The translations under genes were made by a program, and so were the position numbers. From Mycobacterium seoulense (GTDB lineage: Bacteria; Actinomycetota; Actinomycetes; Mycobacteriales; Mycobacteriaceae), in contig NZ_AP022582.1 of NCBI RefSeq assembly GCF_010731595.1, positions 2,604,001 through 2,668,000 on the forward strand: 64,000 nt of DNA, in the 5' to 3' direction. The notes under the pieces are model-generated. The model did not search any database. It worked only from the letters and a program-made list of their open reading frames with translations, and was not told the DNA's origin. Below, piece after piece: positions 7,685 through 16,242 of this stretch; position 1 is the first letter of the stretch; each line of letters starts with the position of its first letter.

Positions 7685-8713
7685 TCACGGTCGGTTTGGC
7701 GCTCGCGAGGTGCCGATGAGCCCCAGCCGGCGATAGGCCTCCTCGATCTGCGACTTGGCCTCCGGCGGCAACTCCGCCTGCGGAGGCCGGGAATGCGGAT
7801 AATCGCCGATCGGTAACCCCAGAAGCGAGGCGGCGTACTTGAACGCGCCACCCCAGTGGGTGAAGTAATCCGGCCGTCCCGGGTAGCACGTCCACCAGGA
7901 TCCGACGTCGAGGTCGAACTGGTCCAGGCCCGACTCACGGCCGAAGTCCATCGCCTCGAGCAGCTTGTCGCTTTGCACCAAATCCCAGTAGTGGGAAAAC
8001 AAGCGCCGCTGTGGAGTCTCGAACAGGTAGCCCGCGGTACCCAGTTGCGCCGGGCAGACGATCCCGTCACGCAGCCAACCGGCGCGATACACGGTCTTGT
8101 CACATTCCCACAGCACCAGACCGGGCGCCAGCTGGTGCAACATCCGGCTGCTCGCCGGCCGGAAGGCGCCTTCCTTGGTGGCGCACACCGCGGGCACCTC
8201 GTCGTAGATCCGTGCGCTTTCCGCAGCGGTCAGCACGTAACCCGACGACGGCGAGTTGAACATCCCCAGCGCGATGTCGGTGCGCGCGGCGATGTATTTG
8301 AAAAATCGCAGCACCCCGTCGCCGCCGTGCACCTCCATCATCGGCGTCTGGATGTAGACGATGTCGGCGCCCGCCTCCTGGGCGTGCAGCGTCAATTCCA
8401 GGCAGTCCTTCGCCGTGATCGCCGCCGTGCAGGCCTGCACGACAACATCGGGATTGGCGGCGCGCCCTTCCTCAATCGCCACCTCCAGCAAGCGTTTTCG
8501 CTCTTCGATGGTCAACGACCAGAATTCGGAGAGGCCACTGGTGCACCACAGCATCGGGTGCCCGAGGTCGCCGACGCAGTAGCGGACCAAGGTCCGGTAT
8601 GCCTCCCAGTCGATGTCGTCGCCGTCCGGCCCGCAAAACGGGGTGTAGAGCGAGTCGCCGATTCCGCGCAACGCCCCGCGCGCCCAGGCGCGGGCCTCAC
8701 TTGCCGTGGCCAC
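7685..8713 (-). CDS. Dihydrodipicolinate synthase/N-acetylneuraminate lyase family protein
   Basis: A 342-residue TIM-barrel class I aldolase homologue, longer than the roughly 295-residue DapA. The Schiff-base lysine is placed at Lys180 in CATKEGAF. The region equivalent to DapA's GTTGE reads CTSGLSE. The tyrosine that DapA carries in its YNxP motif is Phe here (FNSP, about 152-155), so ordinary DapA activity is unlikely. GTG 8713 follows AAAGGAGGTCGCT. It is second in a two-gene transcript behind an SDR, starting from the divergent TetR promoter region. Within a CoA-catabolic cluster a retro-aldol or hydratase-aldolase step is plausible but unproven. Confidence 0.78.
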   Translation of the reverse strand: MATASEARAWARGALRGIGDSLYTPFCGPDGDDIDWEAYRTLVRYCVGDLGHPMLWCTSGLSEFWSLTIEERKRLLEVAIEEGRAANPDVVVQACTAAITAKDCLELTLHAQEAGADIVYIQTPMMEVHGGDGVLRFFKYIAARTDIALGMFNSPSSGYVLTAAESARIYDEVPAVCATKEGAFRPASSRMLHQLAPGLVLWECDKTVYRAGWLRDGIVCPAQLGTAGYLFETPQRRLFSHYWDLVQSDKLLEAMDFGRESGLDQFDLDVGSWWTCYPGRPDYFTHWGGAFKYAASLLGLPIGDYPHSRPPQAELPPEAKSQIEEAYRRLGLIGTSRAPNRP

Positions 8714-8757
8714 AGCGACCTCCTTTCTTTCTCAGCCGACTTCTTCGATCCGGGCAG

Positions 8758-9555
8758 TCAGATGAAGTCCGAACCCCCGTCGACGTTGATGTTGGCCCCC
8801 GTCATGTAAGAGTTGCGCCGCGACGCCAGGAACGCGACCACCGGCCCGATCTCCTCCGGCAGTCCCGCCCGCGGCATGTGCGCCGGATGGCCAAAGTGCT
8901 TGGCAATGGCCTCCATCAGCGCGTAGGGGTCGCCGCCGTCGACACCCACCGACTTCGCCCAACCAACCAGCGACTCGGACGCGATGCTGCCGGGCGACAC
9001 CACGTTGACCAAGATCTCGTCCTTCGCCAGCAACAGGGACAGGTTCTTGGAGACGCTCGTCAACATCGACTTGGCCGCCGTGTAGGCGGGCAGCATGACG
9101 CTCTGCCGCTGGGTCGAGTGCGCAGAGAAGTTGACGATCCGCGCCCATTGCGCCTTGCGCAGCAAGGGAAGCGCGGCGCGTACGCAGCGCACCATGCCCA
9201 TCACCCCGTCTTCGACGGCTTGGCGCCACTGCTCATCGGTCAAATCCTCGAACGTGCCGGCCGCGCCCGGCCCGACCGTATTGACGAGGACGTTGAGTTC
9301 GCCGCCCCATCGCCCGGCGAGGTCGGCGAATGCCTCCTCAACCTGTCCGGGGTCGGCGACGTCCGCGACGAGCCCGACAGCATCCGGGCTACCGCGCCCC
9401 GTCACATCCGCGACCGCGGAGTCGAGCGCGTCGCGACTGCGGCCGACCACCGCAACCCGGGCACCCTCGTCGGCGAGGCAACGGGCCGCGGCCAAACCCA
9501 TGCCTCGGCTACCACCGACCACCACCGTCGCGGCATTCGCCAGGCCTAAATCCAT
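8758..9555 (-). CDS. Short-chain dehydrogenase/reductase
   Basis: A 265-residue classical SDR. The NAD(P)-binding loop GGSRGMG is at about 14-20, the catalytic serine lies in NFSAHS (about 143), YTAAK (about 155-159) supplies Tyr and Lys, and the C-terminus INVDGGSDFI is typical. The usual NAG motif after strand 4 is NTVG, a modest variation. It is the first gene of a two-gene operon with the DapA-like gene 44 bases downstream, and is divergent from the tetR gene across 236 bp that contain operator-like site 9640-9661. It probably oxidises a hydroxyl of the unknown substrate. Confidence 0.85.
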   Translation of the reverse strand: MDLGLANAATVVVGGSRGMGLAAARCLADEGARVAVVGRSRDALDSAVADVTGRGSPDAVGLVADVADPGQVEEAFADLAGRWGGELNVLVNTVGPGAAGTFEDLTDEQWRQAVEDGVMGMVRCVRAALPLLRKAQWARIVNFSAHSTQRQSVMLPAYTAAKSMLTSVSKNLSLLLAKDEILVNVVSPGSIASESLVGWAKSVGVDGGDPYALMEAIAKHFGHPAHMPRAGLPEEIGPVVAFLASRRNSYMTGANINVDGGSDFI

Positions 9556-9639
9556 GGCAATTCCCGTGGCTCATCGGGTGACTCGGTGAATGGCTTGTGC
9601 CCGGTCATCTTCGCCCGTCCAGCCTTCGTTACCAAAAAG

Positions 9640-9661
9640 CCTACGATAGGTATTACAGTAG
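9640..9661 (+). promoter_or_regulatory. Operator-like element between SDR and tetR genes
   Basis: CGATAGGTATTACAGTA differs from the element at 7157-7178 (read on the minus strand) by one inserted base. It sits between divergent genes, 85 bases from the SDR start and 131 bases from the TetR start, where an autoregulating TetR site would be expected. The remaining 9556-9791 sequence shows no gene. Confidence 0.5.
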
Positions 9662-9791
9662 CAGATGGAAAATTGCACGAAAGCCGCGTTGACGGTCACC
9701 GTCGGGCGGCGACACGCCAACGGATGCGCAGGTGAGTCGGTGGGGCTCTTCGACCGCATGCACAGGATACATCGTGATGGAGGTGCCCGTA

Positions 9792-10589
9792 ATGGCAAAG
9801 CAGGCTACCGCCGATAAGCGTCAACGACGCGAGCGCGGATCCATCAATCCCGATGACATCATCAGTGGCGCATTCGAACTCGCTGAGCAAGTATCGATCG
9901 ACAATTTGAGCATGCCGCTGCTGGGCAAACACCTCGGCGTCGGCGTCACCAGCATCTACTGGTACTTCCGCAAGAAAGACGACCTGCTCAACGCGATGAC
10001 GGACCGCGCATTGAGCAAGTACGTGTTCGCCACCCCCTACGTCCAGGCCAGCGACTGGCGCGAGACATTGGCCAACCATGCGCGCCTGATGCGTAAGACG
10101 TTCATGGGCAATCCAATTCTGTGCGACCTGATTCTGATTCGCGCCGCGCTCAGCCCGAAGGCGGCGCGGCTGGGCGCCGAGGAGATGGAGAAGGCCATCG
10201 CCAATCTGGTCGAGGCGGGCCTGTCGCCGGAGGATGCCTTCGACACGTACTCGGCTGTTTCGGTACACGTCCGCGGCTCGGTGGTGCTGCAGCGGCTGTA
10301 CGAAAAGAACCAATCCTCCGACGAGGGCGCCCGCGCGATCGAGGACGCCGTCGCCATCGATCCCGAGAAGACGCCCTTGCTGGCTCAGGTGAGCCGGATC
10401 GGTCACCGGATCGGCGCCCCGGACGAAACCAACTTCGAGTACGGCCTCGGCTGCATCCTCGATCACGCCGGCCGCTTGATCGAGGAGGGCCGGGGATCGA
10501 AAAGCGGCAAGCCGGCGCCGTCACGGCAACGCAAGGCCACCAAGGCGCCTGGGCCGCGGGCGCGCACCAAGGCCCCGGCCGCGCGCTAG
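9792..10589 (+). CDS. TetR family transcriptional regulator
   Basis: A 265-residue regulator with an N-terminal HTH (LSMPLLGKHLGVGVTSIYWY, about 36-55) preceded by a basic arm, a ligand-binding helical domain, and a low-complexity Lys/Arg/Pro/Ala tail (about 238-265) that may contact DNA non-specifically. ATG 9792 follows GGAGGTG by 7 bases; in-frame upstream starts at 9732 and 9777 are less well placed. It lies between the transcripts of the catabolic block and next to one of three related operator-like sites. It is therefore proposed as the local repressor, probably responding to an acyl-CoA or the parent acid, as KstR-type regulators do. Confidence 0.85.
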   Translation: MAKQATADKRQRRERGSINPDDIISGAFELAEQVSIDNLSMPLLGKHLGVGVTSIYWYFRKKDDLLNAMTDRALSKYVFATPYVQASDWRETLANHARLMRKTFMGNPILCDLILIRAALSPKAARLGAEEMEKAIANLVEAGLSPEDAFDTYSAVSVHVRGSVVLQRLYEKNQSSDEGARAIEDAVAIDPEKTPLLAQVSRIGHRIGAPDETNFEYGLGCILDHAGRLIEEGRGSKSGKPAPSRQRKATKAPGPRARTKAPAAR

Positions 10590-10606
10590 CCCGACGTCGA
10601 ACCGGA

Positions 10607-11503
10607 TTACTCGGGTTCCGGCACCTGGAAGTACTCGTCGCGGAGCCGGAACGCTTCCTTGGTCCCATGCTGCGCGCGGGTCTTGACGAAGTTGAACTCG
10701 CCCGGCCCGAATTGCAGGTTGGTTCCGAAGGCGTGGAAGAGGTAGCTGGCGACTTCCTCACCCTGGTATGCCTGACTCTGTTCGACGAGGCGGAACGCCT
10801 CCTTGGCGATGACCACCCCGTCTGCGGGCATCTTCGCCGCCTTCTCGGCCCAATACCGCGCCCGGCCCGGGACAGCGGCGGAATCGCATGTGTCGGTGAA
10901 TATTCCGAGATGTTCGAGCTCGCCGGCCTCGACGATGTCACCGGTCAGTAGCAGGCGCCGGGCCAGCACCGGCCCGAGCCGGTGGAAGAACATGTGCAGG
11001 CTGCCGAGCGCCGGGCCCAGGAAGCGGGTCGCCGGCATGCCGACCTTGGTGTCCCGCGCGATCACCGAGATATCGGTCATCAGCGCCAGCTCGAAGCCCC
11101 CACCGAGCGCATAGCCGGCGATCTCGCCGACCGTGACCTTCGGGAAGCCCATGAAGTTGTGGTAGAAGCCAAACGACTTGCGGTCCACCGTGAGTCGACG
11201 GCGCTGACTCGGTCGGCGCTTGGCCGGCGCGTCGTCGCCGTCCGCTTGGCCCTGACTGCCGTACCAGCCATAGGCGTTGTTCATGTCGGCCCCGGTGGAA
11301 AACACGCCGCCGGCACCGCGAAGCAGCACCACCGTCAGGTCGTCGTCATCGGCCACGCGGTCCAGGCAGCGAGCCACGGCCTCGCGCATCGGGGCGTCGT
11401 AGGAGTTGCGTTGCGCCGGATTGTTCAGCGTGATCGTCGCGATGCGGCGGTCGCGATCGACATCGAAGAGCACGCGATCGTCCGGGCCGTTCGGATCTGT
11501 CAT
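10607..11503 (-). CDS. Crotonase-fold enoyl-CoA hydratase/isomerase family protein
   Basis: A 298-residue crotonase with oxyanion segments GGVFSTGADM (about 71-80) and IAGYALGGGFELA (about 132-144). A charged insertion of about 25 residues (AKRRPSQRRRLTVDRKS) follows the first segment. The region aligned by eye to the first catalytic Glu reads VGMPATRFLGPALGSLH, without Glu. Start 11503 follows AGGAG, and its ATGA overlaps the stop of the upstream thioesterase gene, so the two are translationally coupled. The gene is convergent with tetR, leaving 17 bases between stops. Confidence 0.83.
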   Translation of the reverse strand: MTDPNGPDDRVLFDVDRDRRIATITLNNPAQRNSYDAPMREAVARCLDRVADDDDLTVVLLRGAGGVFSTGADMNNAYGWYGSQGQADGDDAPAKRRPSQRRRLTVDRKSFGFYHNFMGFPKVTVGEIAGYALGGGFELALMTDISVIARDTKVGMPATRFLGPALGSLHMFFHRLGPVLARRLLLTGDIVEAGELEHLGIFTDTCDSAAVPGRARYWAEKAAKMPADGVVIAKEAFRLVEQSQAYQGEEVASYLFHAFGTNLQFGPGEFNFVKTRAQHGTKEAFRLRDEYFQVPEPE

Positions 11504-12207
11504 GTATCGGACTCCTCTCGCCGCCTGCCGAATTGAAACGCGGCCAGCTCTTGCGGCGGTGACGCCAAGGTGTTCACCTCGCCGGTGCAGAGCACTTCGT
11601 CGTCGAGCAGCAGTCGGGCGGTCGACGCGATCCCGCGTTCGATCTGTGAGCGGGCGATGTCGAACCGCAGCTCGGTCAGCAATGGCGTCGGTCGGCGGAA
11701 CGTCACGACCAGCGACCGCGTCTTGCCGGAAAGGCCCGTGACGCAATTGTGGTGCTGGATCACGCAGTCGAAGAAGACGCCCAGAAAGCCGCCGTGCACC
11801 AATCCCGGAGGACCCTCGTAGACCAGCGGGAAGTTGACTCGCCCGGTCGCCTTGTCGGCGTCGAGGTCATCGAACCGGTACTCGGGAAAACACGGGTTGT
11901 AGGCGCCGATGTCGGTCGCGTGGTCGAGATAGACGCGCCGGGGATCGTCGGGGGCATCGCCGATTCGCGGTGAGGTGTCCGCCGGCGCCGCGGCGGCCAG
12001 CTCGCGCTCCCACTCGGCGAACTTCTCCACCATGGCGTCGACCGTGGGATGGGGATGTTCGAGTGCCAGCAGCAGTGAACTCATCCGCCGCATCGCGGCC
12101 GCGGCCGCCATGGTCTGGGCGAGGGGCCGCTCGCCGAATCTGGCGTCGGCGGCGCGCGCGGACCCGGGTTCGGCCCGTCCCTCGGCCCGCCCCTCCTGCA
12201 AGGCCAT
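11500..12207 (-). CDS. Hotdog-fold thioesterase (PaaI-like)
   Basis: A 235-residue protein whose C-terminal half is a hotdog domain: the VHGGFLGVFFD helix (about 136-146) contains the HGG loop typical of PaaI-type acyl-CoA thioesterases. The first 90 residues are Ala/Glu/Arg-rich helices without a recognised domain. It probably hydrolyses CoA thioesters to recycle CoA or release an intermediate. It is the first gene of a minus-strand pair, starting from the divergent promoter at 12208-12338. ATG 12207 has a modest GAGAG ribosome site. Confidence 0.75.
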   Translation of the reverse strand: MALQEGRAEGRAEPGSARAADARFGERPLAQTMAAAAAMRRMSSLLLALEHPHPTVDAMVEKFAEWERELAAAAPADTSPRIGDAPDDPRRVYLDHATDIGAYNPCFPEYRFDDLDADKATGRVNFPLVYEGPPGLVHGGFLGVFFDCVIQHHNCVTGLSGKTRSLVVTFRRPTPLLTELRFDIARSQIERGIASTARLLLDDEVLCTGEVNTLASPPQELAAFQFGRRREESDT

Positions 12208-12295
12208 GCATCTCTCTTTTCGCTCGGGTTCCGGCCCGGCTATTTCCGGCGGCAGCGTACCCTGCTAACTTATACAGCGTATCAATCGTATTGCC

Positions 12296-12317
12296 TACTG
12301 TATGGGTAACCGTATCG
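12296..12317 (+). promoter_or_regulatory. Operator-like element at the thioesterase/crotonase divergent promoter
   Basis: TACTGTATGGGTAACCGTAT continues into CGG. On the minus strand it has CGATA and ATACAGTA, the two ends shared with sites 7157-7178 and 9640-9661, separated by 9 rather than 3-4 bases. A further ATACAG half-site lies about 25 bases upstream. It is placed between the 12207 minus-strand and 12339 plus-strand starts and could regulate both transcripts. Confidence 0.42.
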
Positions 12318-12338
12318 GCAGAAAGGCCGGATTCGACG

Positions 12339-13151
12339 GTGAGTCAGGGGGCCGATGCGGCCGGTGCCGAAGGTTCGGTGACAGCGCACCGCGACGGTGC
12401 GGTGTTGCGGGTGACACTCGACCGCCCGTCCCGGCGTAACTCGTTGAGCCAGGCGATGATTGAGGCGCTGGTCGACGCGTTGACCGATGCCGCCACCGAC
12501 GATTCGCTACGGGCCGTGCACATCCGGGGCGGCGATGACTTCTGCGCCGGAGTCGACTGGGTCGCCGCCAACGACAGGCAGCGCCCCCGCGCCGGTGATC
12601 TGGTCCGGCGGATCCCCCATGCCGCTCACCGCGTGATCGAGCTCGTCGCGAGCATCCAACTCCCCGTGCTCTGCAGCGTGCGAGGATGGGCCGCGGGCTT
12701 CGGCTGCAACCTCGCGCTGGCAGCCGACTTCACCCTCGCCGCTACCGACGCCGTGTTCTGGGAGCCCTTCGTGGAGCGGGGCTTCAGCCCCGATTCGGGA
12801 GCCACCTGGCTGCTGCCCCGGCTGGTCGGCCTGGCGCGGGCCAGGCGAATGCTGCTGCTGGGCGAGAAGGTCAACGCGCCGGATGCGGCCGACTGGGGAT
12901 TGATCCACCAGGCCGTGAGCCCCGCTGACCTTGACGACGCCGCCGAGGAGTTGCTCGAGCGGCTCGCGTCCGGGCCGACGGCGGCGATCGGCCTGGCCAA
13001 GCAGGCACTGAGCTTCGGCCAGCACGCGACCCTGAGCCAATCCATGACCCAGGAGCTGTTCAATCTCGAACTAGCCTGCCGAACAGCAGATTTCAAGGAA
13101 GGCCTGGACGCCTTCCGGCAGCGACGCGCGGCGAAATTTCAGGGCCGATGA
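12339..13151 (+). CDS. Crotonase-fold enoyl-CoA hydratase/isomerase family protein
   Basis: A 270-residue crotonase: RPSRRNSLSQAMIEAL near 29, oxyanion segment GGDDFCAGVDW (about 65-75) and VRGWAAGFGCNLALA (about 111-125). The active-site helix reads WEPFVERGFSPDSGATWLLP; the PDSGATWLLPRL pattern is common in PaaG-like isomerases rather than hydratases. GTG 12339 is the most plausible start, about 12 bases after GAAAGG; no ATG is in frame nearby. It is the first of six plus-strand genes running to 19367. Confidence 0.84.
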   Translation: MSQGADAAGAEGSVTAHRDGAVLRVTLDRPSRRNSLSQAMIEALVDALTDAATDDSLRAVHIRGGDDFCAGVDWVAANDRQRPRAGDLVRRIPHAAHRVIELVASIQLPVLCSVRGWAAGFGCNLALAADFTLAATDAVFWEPFVERGFSPDSGATWLLPRLVGLARARRMLLLGEKVNAPDAADWGLIHQAVSPADLDDAAEELLERLASGPTAAIGLAKQALSFGQHATLSQSMTQELFNLELACRTADFKEGLDAFRQRRAAKFQGR

Positions 13152-13160
13152 GGGAGCAGG

Positions 13161-13973
13161 ATGCCTACTGACTCGTTCGACACCATCAACTACGACGTCG
13201 ACGGGCATACCGCCACTATCACGCTGAACCGGCCGGACGCCCTCAACGCGCTCAGCCCGCACATGATCACCGAATTGCGGGCCGCGTACGACGAGGCCGA
13301 GAACGACGACAAGGTCTGGCTGACCATCGTGACCGGCACCGGTCGCGCGTTCTGCACGGGGGCCGACGTCAAGGCCATCCCCGAAGACGGCAAGGTCGTC
13401 TACGAACGCCCGTACCTGTCGACCTACGACCAATGGGAGGCGCCGCAGGAGGGCACTCCCCCCTTTCGCTCGGCCGCCAAGCCGGTGCTCGCCGCGGTCA
13501 ACGGGTTGTGCTGCGGCGCCGGCATGGACTGGGTCACCACATCGGACATCGTGATCGCCTCGGAGCAAGCGACTTTCTTCGACCCGCATGTGAGCATCGG
13601 GCTGGTGGCCGGCCGCGAGATGGTGCGGGTGTCGCGCGTACTGCCCCGCTCCATTGCCCTGCGGATGGCGTTGATGGGAAAGCACGAGCGGATGAGCGCA
13701 CAACGCGCCTACGAACTCGGGTTGATCAGTGAAATCGTCGAGCACGACCGGCTTCTCGAGCGGGCGCACGAGATCGCCGACATCGTCAACTCCAATGCGC
13801 CGCTGGCGGTTCGGGGGACTCGGCTGGCCATCATCAAGGGTCTCAATGTGCCGTTGCACGAAGCCGAGATCATGGCCGAAACGTTCCGCGAGCGCGTATT
13901 GCGCACCGATGACGCGGCCGAAGGACCCAAGGCCTTCGTGGAGAAACGCAAGCCCGATTGGCAATGTCGATGA
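13161..13973 (+). CDS. Crotonase-fold protein lacking the usual catalytic glutamates
   Basis: A 270-residue crotonase. The N-terminal RPDALNALSPHM, the GRAFCTGADVK oxyanion segment (about 60-70) and VNGLCCGAGMD (about 113-123) are intact. Where true hydratases carry the first catalytic Glu (usually ..PE..G), this protein has FFDPHVSIGL. Where the second Glu is expected it reads SIALRMALMG. The acid/base residues therefore differ, suggesting a decarboxylase, hydrolase or other crotonase chemistry. GAGGGAGCAGG precedes ATG 13161. It overlaps the next crotonase gene at ATGA 13970-13973 and resembles it throughout. Confidence 0.85.
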   Translation: MPTDSFDTINYDVDGHTATITLNRPDALNALSPHMITELRAAYDEAENDDKVWLTIVTGTGRAFCTGADVKAIPEDGKVVYERPYLSTYDQWEAPQEGTPPFRSAAKPVLAAVNGLCCGAGMDWVTTSDIVIASEQATFFDPHVSIGLVAGREMVRVSRVLPRSIALRMALMGKHERMSAQRAYELGLISEIVEHDRLLERAHEIADIVNSNAPLAVRGTRLAIIKGLNVPLHEAEIMAETFRERVLRTDDAAEGPKAFVEKRKPDWQCR

Positions 13974-14764
13974 CGTTCGAGACCATCCTGCTCGAGGTCG
14001 ACGCGACCGACCGGGTCGCGACCATCACCCTGAACCGGCCCGCACAGCTGAACGCGTTCAACCGCACCATGTGTGAGGAGATGGCCCGAGCCTGGCGCGC
14101 GGTCAAACTCGACGATTCGGTCAACGCGGTGGTGCTGCGGGCGGCCGGCGACCGAGCGTTCAGCGCCGGTCTCGACGTGAAGACGCCGTACGGGCAGCCC
14201 GAAAACATCTGGAATCACGAGGATCCCGGTGAGTCACTCAGCCCCAAGTGGCAGAAGATGTGGAAGCCTGTCGTGTGCGCTGTTCGGGGCATGTGCACCG
14301 CGGGCGCGTTCTACTTCATCAATGAATCCGACGTCGTCATCTGCTCGGAGGACGCCACGTTTTTCGACTCGCACGTGTCGGCCGGCCTGGTCTGCGCGCT
14401 GGAGCCGATCGGCCTGATGAGGCGCATCGGTCTCGGCGAGACGCTGCGCATCGCGCTGATGGGCAACGACGAGCGGGTAAGCGCCGACACCGCGTTACGG
14501 ATCGGGTTGGTGTCGGAAGTGGTCCCCGCCGAGCGACTCTGGGACCACGCGCACGAGATTGCGGCGACGATCGCCGCGAAGCCGCCGACCGCGACGCAGG
14601 GCACGGTGAAGGCGATCTGGGAGTCGCTCGACAAACCCTACCGCGCGGCCATGGAGCAGGGGCTGATCTATACCCGGCTGGGCAACCCGCTCGGCACGGC
14701 CGAACTTGCCGCCCAGAGGAATTCCGGTGGCGAAGGCACCGCGCGCACTCCGAAGAGGCGCTGA
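13970..14764 (+). CDS. Crotonase-fold protein, paralogue of its upstream neighbour
   Basis: A 264-residue crotonase with DRAFSAGLDVK (about 60) and VRGMCTAGAFYF (about 105-116). The putative active-site strand reads FFDSHVSAGLV and the following helix TLRIALMG, matching the upstream paralogue and again lacking both standard glutamates. The two genes may encode subunits of one hetero-oligomer or successive steps. The start is taken as ATG 13970, which overlaps the previous stop as ATGA; in-frame ATG 13964 and TTG 13958 are alternatives. The C-terminus is unusually polar (SGGEGTARTPKRR). Its stop overlaps the next ATG as TGATG. Confidence 0.82.
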   Translation: MTFETILLEVDATDRVATITLNRPAQLNAFNRTMCEEMARAWRAVKLDDSVNAVVLRAAGDRAFSAGLDVKTPYGQPENIWNHEDPGESLSPKWQKMWKPVVCAVRGMCTAGAFYFINESDVVICSEDATFFDSHVSAGLVCALEPIGLMRRIGLGETLRIALMGNDERVSADTALRIGLVSEVVPAERLWDHAHEIAATIAAKPPTATQGTVKAIWESLDKPYRAAMEQGLIYTRLGNPLGTAELAAQRNSGGEGTARTPKRR

Positions 14765-16242
14765 TGCCTCCGCATCCGCTGAGCCAACGCATCGCCGGTG
14801 TCCTCGATCTGCAGCCGGACGCGAACGCCATCGAGTATGCGGGCCAATGGATCTCCTGGGCTCGCGTCAGCGCGCTCGCGCAGCGCATCGCCGGCCTCAC
14901 CGCAGGTACCCAAGCAGGGATGCTGCTGCGCAACCGCCCCGGCCACGTGGCGGCCTTCCTCGGCGTGTTGCTGGGCGGCGGCACCGTCGTCGTCATCAAC
15001 CCGTCTCGCGGTGACGAGCGCACCCGGGCGGACGTCGCCGGGCTGCGGCTCCCGCTGATCATCGGGGAGGACGCCGATCTGGCGGCACTCGTGCCCGCGA
15101 CGACGGCGACCATGGCGGTCGAGATCTCGGGTCCCCTGGACGATCCCCGCCCGGGCTGCGCGACGATTCCCCCCGCGCCGCAGGCCGACCCGCGGCCCGG
15201 CGTGGCGGTACGCATGCTGACCAGCGGCACCACGGGAACGCCCAAACGAATCGACCTCGGCTACGACATGCTCGCGCGCAGTGTGATGGGCGTCGACGCC
15301 GACCGTGCCCCGGCTCCCACGGAGCTGCGGCGCGGAGTCGCGATCGTCAACTCGCCGCTGGTGCACATCGGCGGCGTGTTCCGCGTGCTGCAATGCGTCG
15401 CCGAGGCAAGGCCGTTCGCGCTCCTCGAGCGATTCGAACTGAACGCATGGACGGAGGCGGTGCGCAGGCACCGGCCGCGAACCGTATCGCTGGTACCCGC
15501 GGCACTGCGGACGGTGTTGCACTCCGACGTGCCGAAGGCCGATCTGCAGAGCATCCGCGCGGTCACCTGCGGTACGGCCCCCCTGACGGCCGAGGACGCC
15601 GACGCCTTCACCGCAAAGTACGGCATTCCCGTCCTGACCTCCTACGCGGCAACGGAGTTCGGTGGCGGTGTGGCGGGCTGGACACTGCCCGACTACCAAC
15701 GATATTGGGCCGCCAAACGGGGCAGCGTCGGCCGCGCCAACCCCGGTGCGCGGCTGCGGGTGGTCGGCGACGATGGCTCGCCGCTCGGCCCCGACCAGGT
15801 CGGCCTGCTCGAAGTCAAGCCGGGCCAGCTGGGGCCGGCGGCTCCGTGGATGCGGACCACGGACATGGCGCGCATCGACGCGGACGGCTTCGTCTGGATC
15901 GTCGGGCGGGCCGACCAGGCGATCATCCGCGGCGGGTTCAAGGTGATGCCCGACGACATCCGCACCGCCCTGGAAAGCCACCGGGCGGTGGCCGGCGCGG
16001 CGGTGGTCGGTCGCTCCGACCCGCGCCTCGGCGCGACGCCGGTCGCCATGGTGGAACTGCGCGAGCCAGGCTCCACCGAATCCGACGCACTGGTGGAATA
16101 TCTGCGAACGCGGCTGGCGCGCTATGAGATTCCGACCGAGATCGCGATCGTCGACGCCATCCCCCGGACACCGTCGGGCAAGGCCGATCTGGGCGCGGTC
16201 CGGCGCTTCTTCGGCGCAGCCCACAGCGACCATGCGCGGTGA
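14764..16242 (+). CDS. Acyl-CoA synthetase (AMP-binding), first of three in tandem
   Basis: A 492-residue adenylate-forming enzyme. The P-loop MLTSGTTGTPKRI is at about 155-167, the YAATEFGGG adenine motif at about 294, TTDMARIDADGF in the hinge region, and the catalytic Lys in RTPSGKADLG (about 477). It is the most divergent of the three tandem ligases and may use a different acid. Translational coupling is seen on both sides: TGATG with the upstream crotonase and an 11-base overlap with the next ligase. Confidence 0.85.
   Translation: MPPHPLSQRIAGVLDLQPDANAIEYAGQWISWARVSALAQRIAGLTAGTQAGMLLRNRPGHVAAFLGVLLGGGTVVVINPSRGDERTRADVAGLRLPLIIGEDADLAALVPATTATMAVEISGPLDDPRPGCATIPPAPQADPRPGVAVRMLTSGTTGTPKRIDLGYDMLARSVMGVDADRAPAPTELRRGVAIVNSPLVHIGGVFRVLQCVAEARPFALLERFELNAWTEAVRRHRPRTVSLVPAALRTVLHSDVPKADLQSIRAVTCGTAPLTAEDADAFTAKYGIPVLTSYAATEFGGGVAGWTLPDYQRYWAAKRGSVGRANPGARLRVVGDDGSPLGPDQVGLLEVKPGQLGPAAPWMRTTDMARIDADGFVWIVGRADQAIIRGGFKVMPDDIRTALESHRAVAGAAVVGRSDPRLGATPVAMVELREPGSTESDALVEYLRTRLARYEIPTEIAIVDAIPRTPSGKADLGAVRRFFGAAHSDHAR

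Noticed and set aside
7102..12339. KstR-type steroid operators
   Set aside because: The promoter elements do not match the KstR or KstR2 palindromes as I remember them, so sterol regulation is not claimed.
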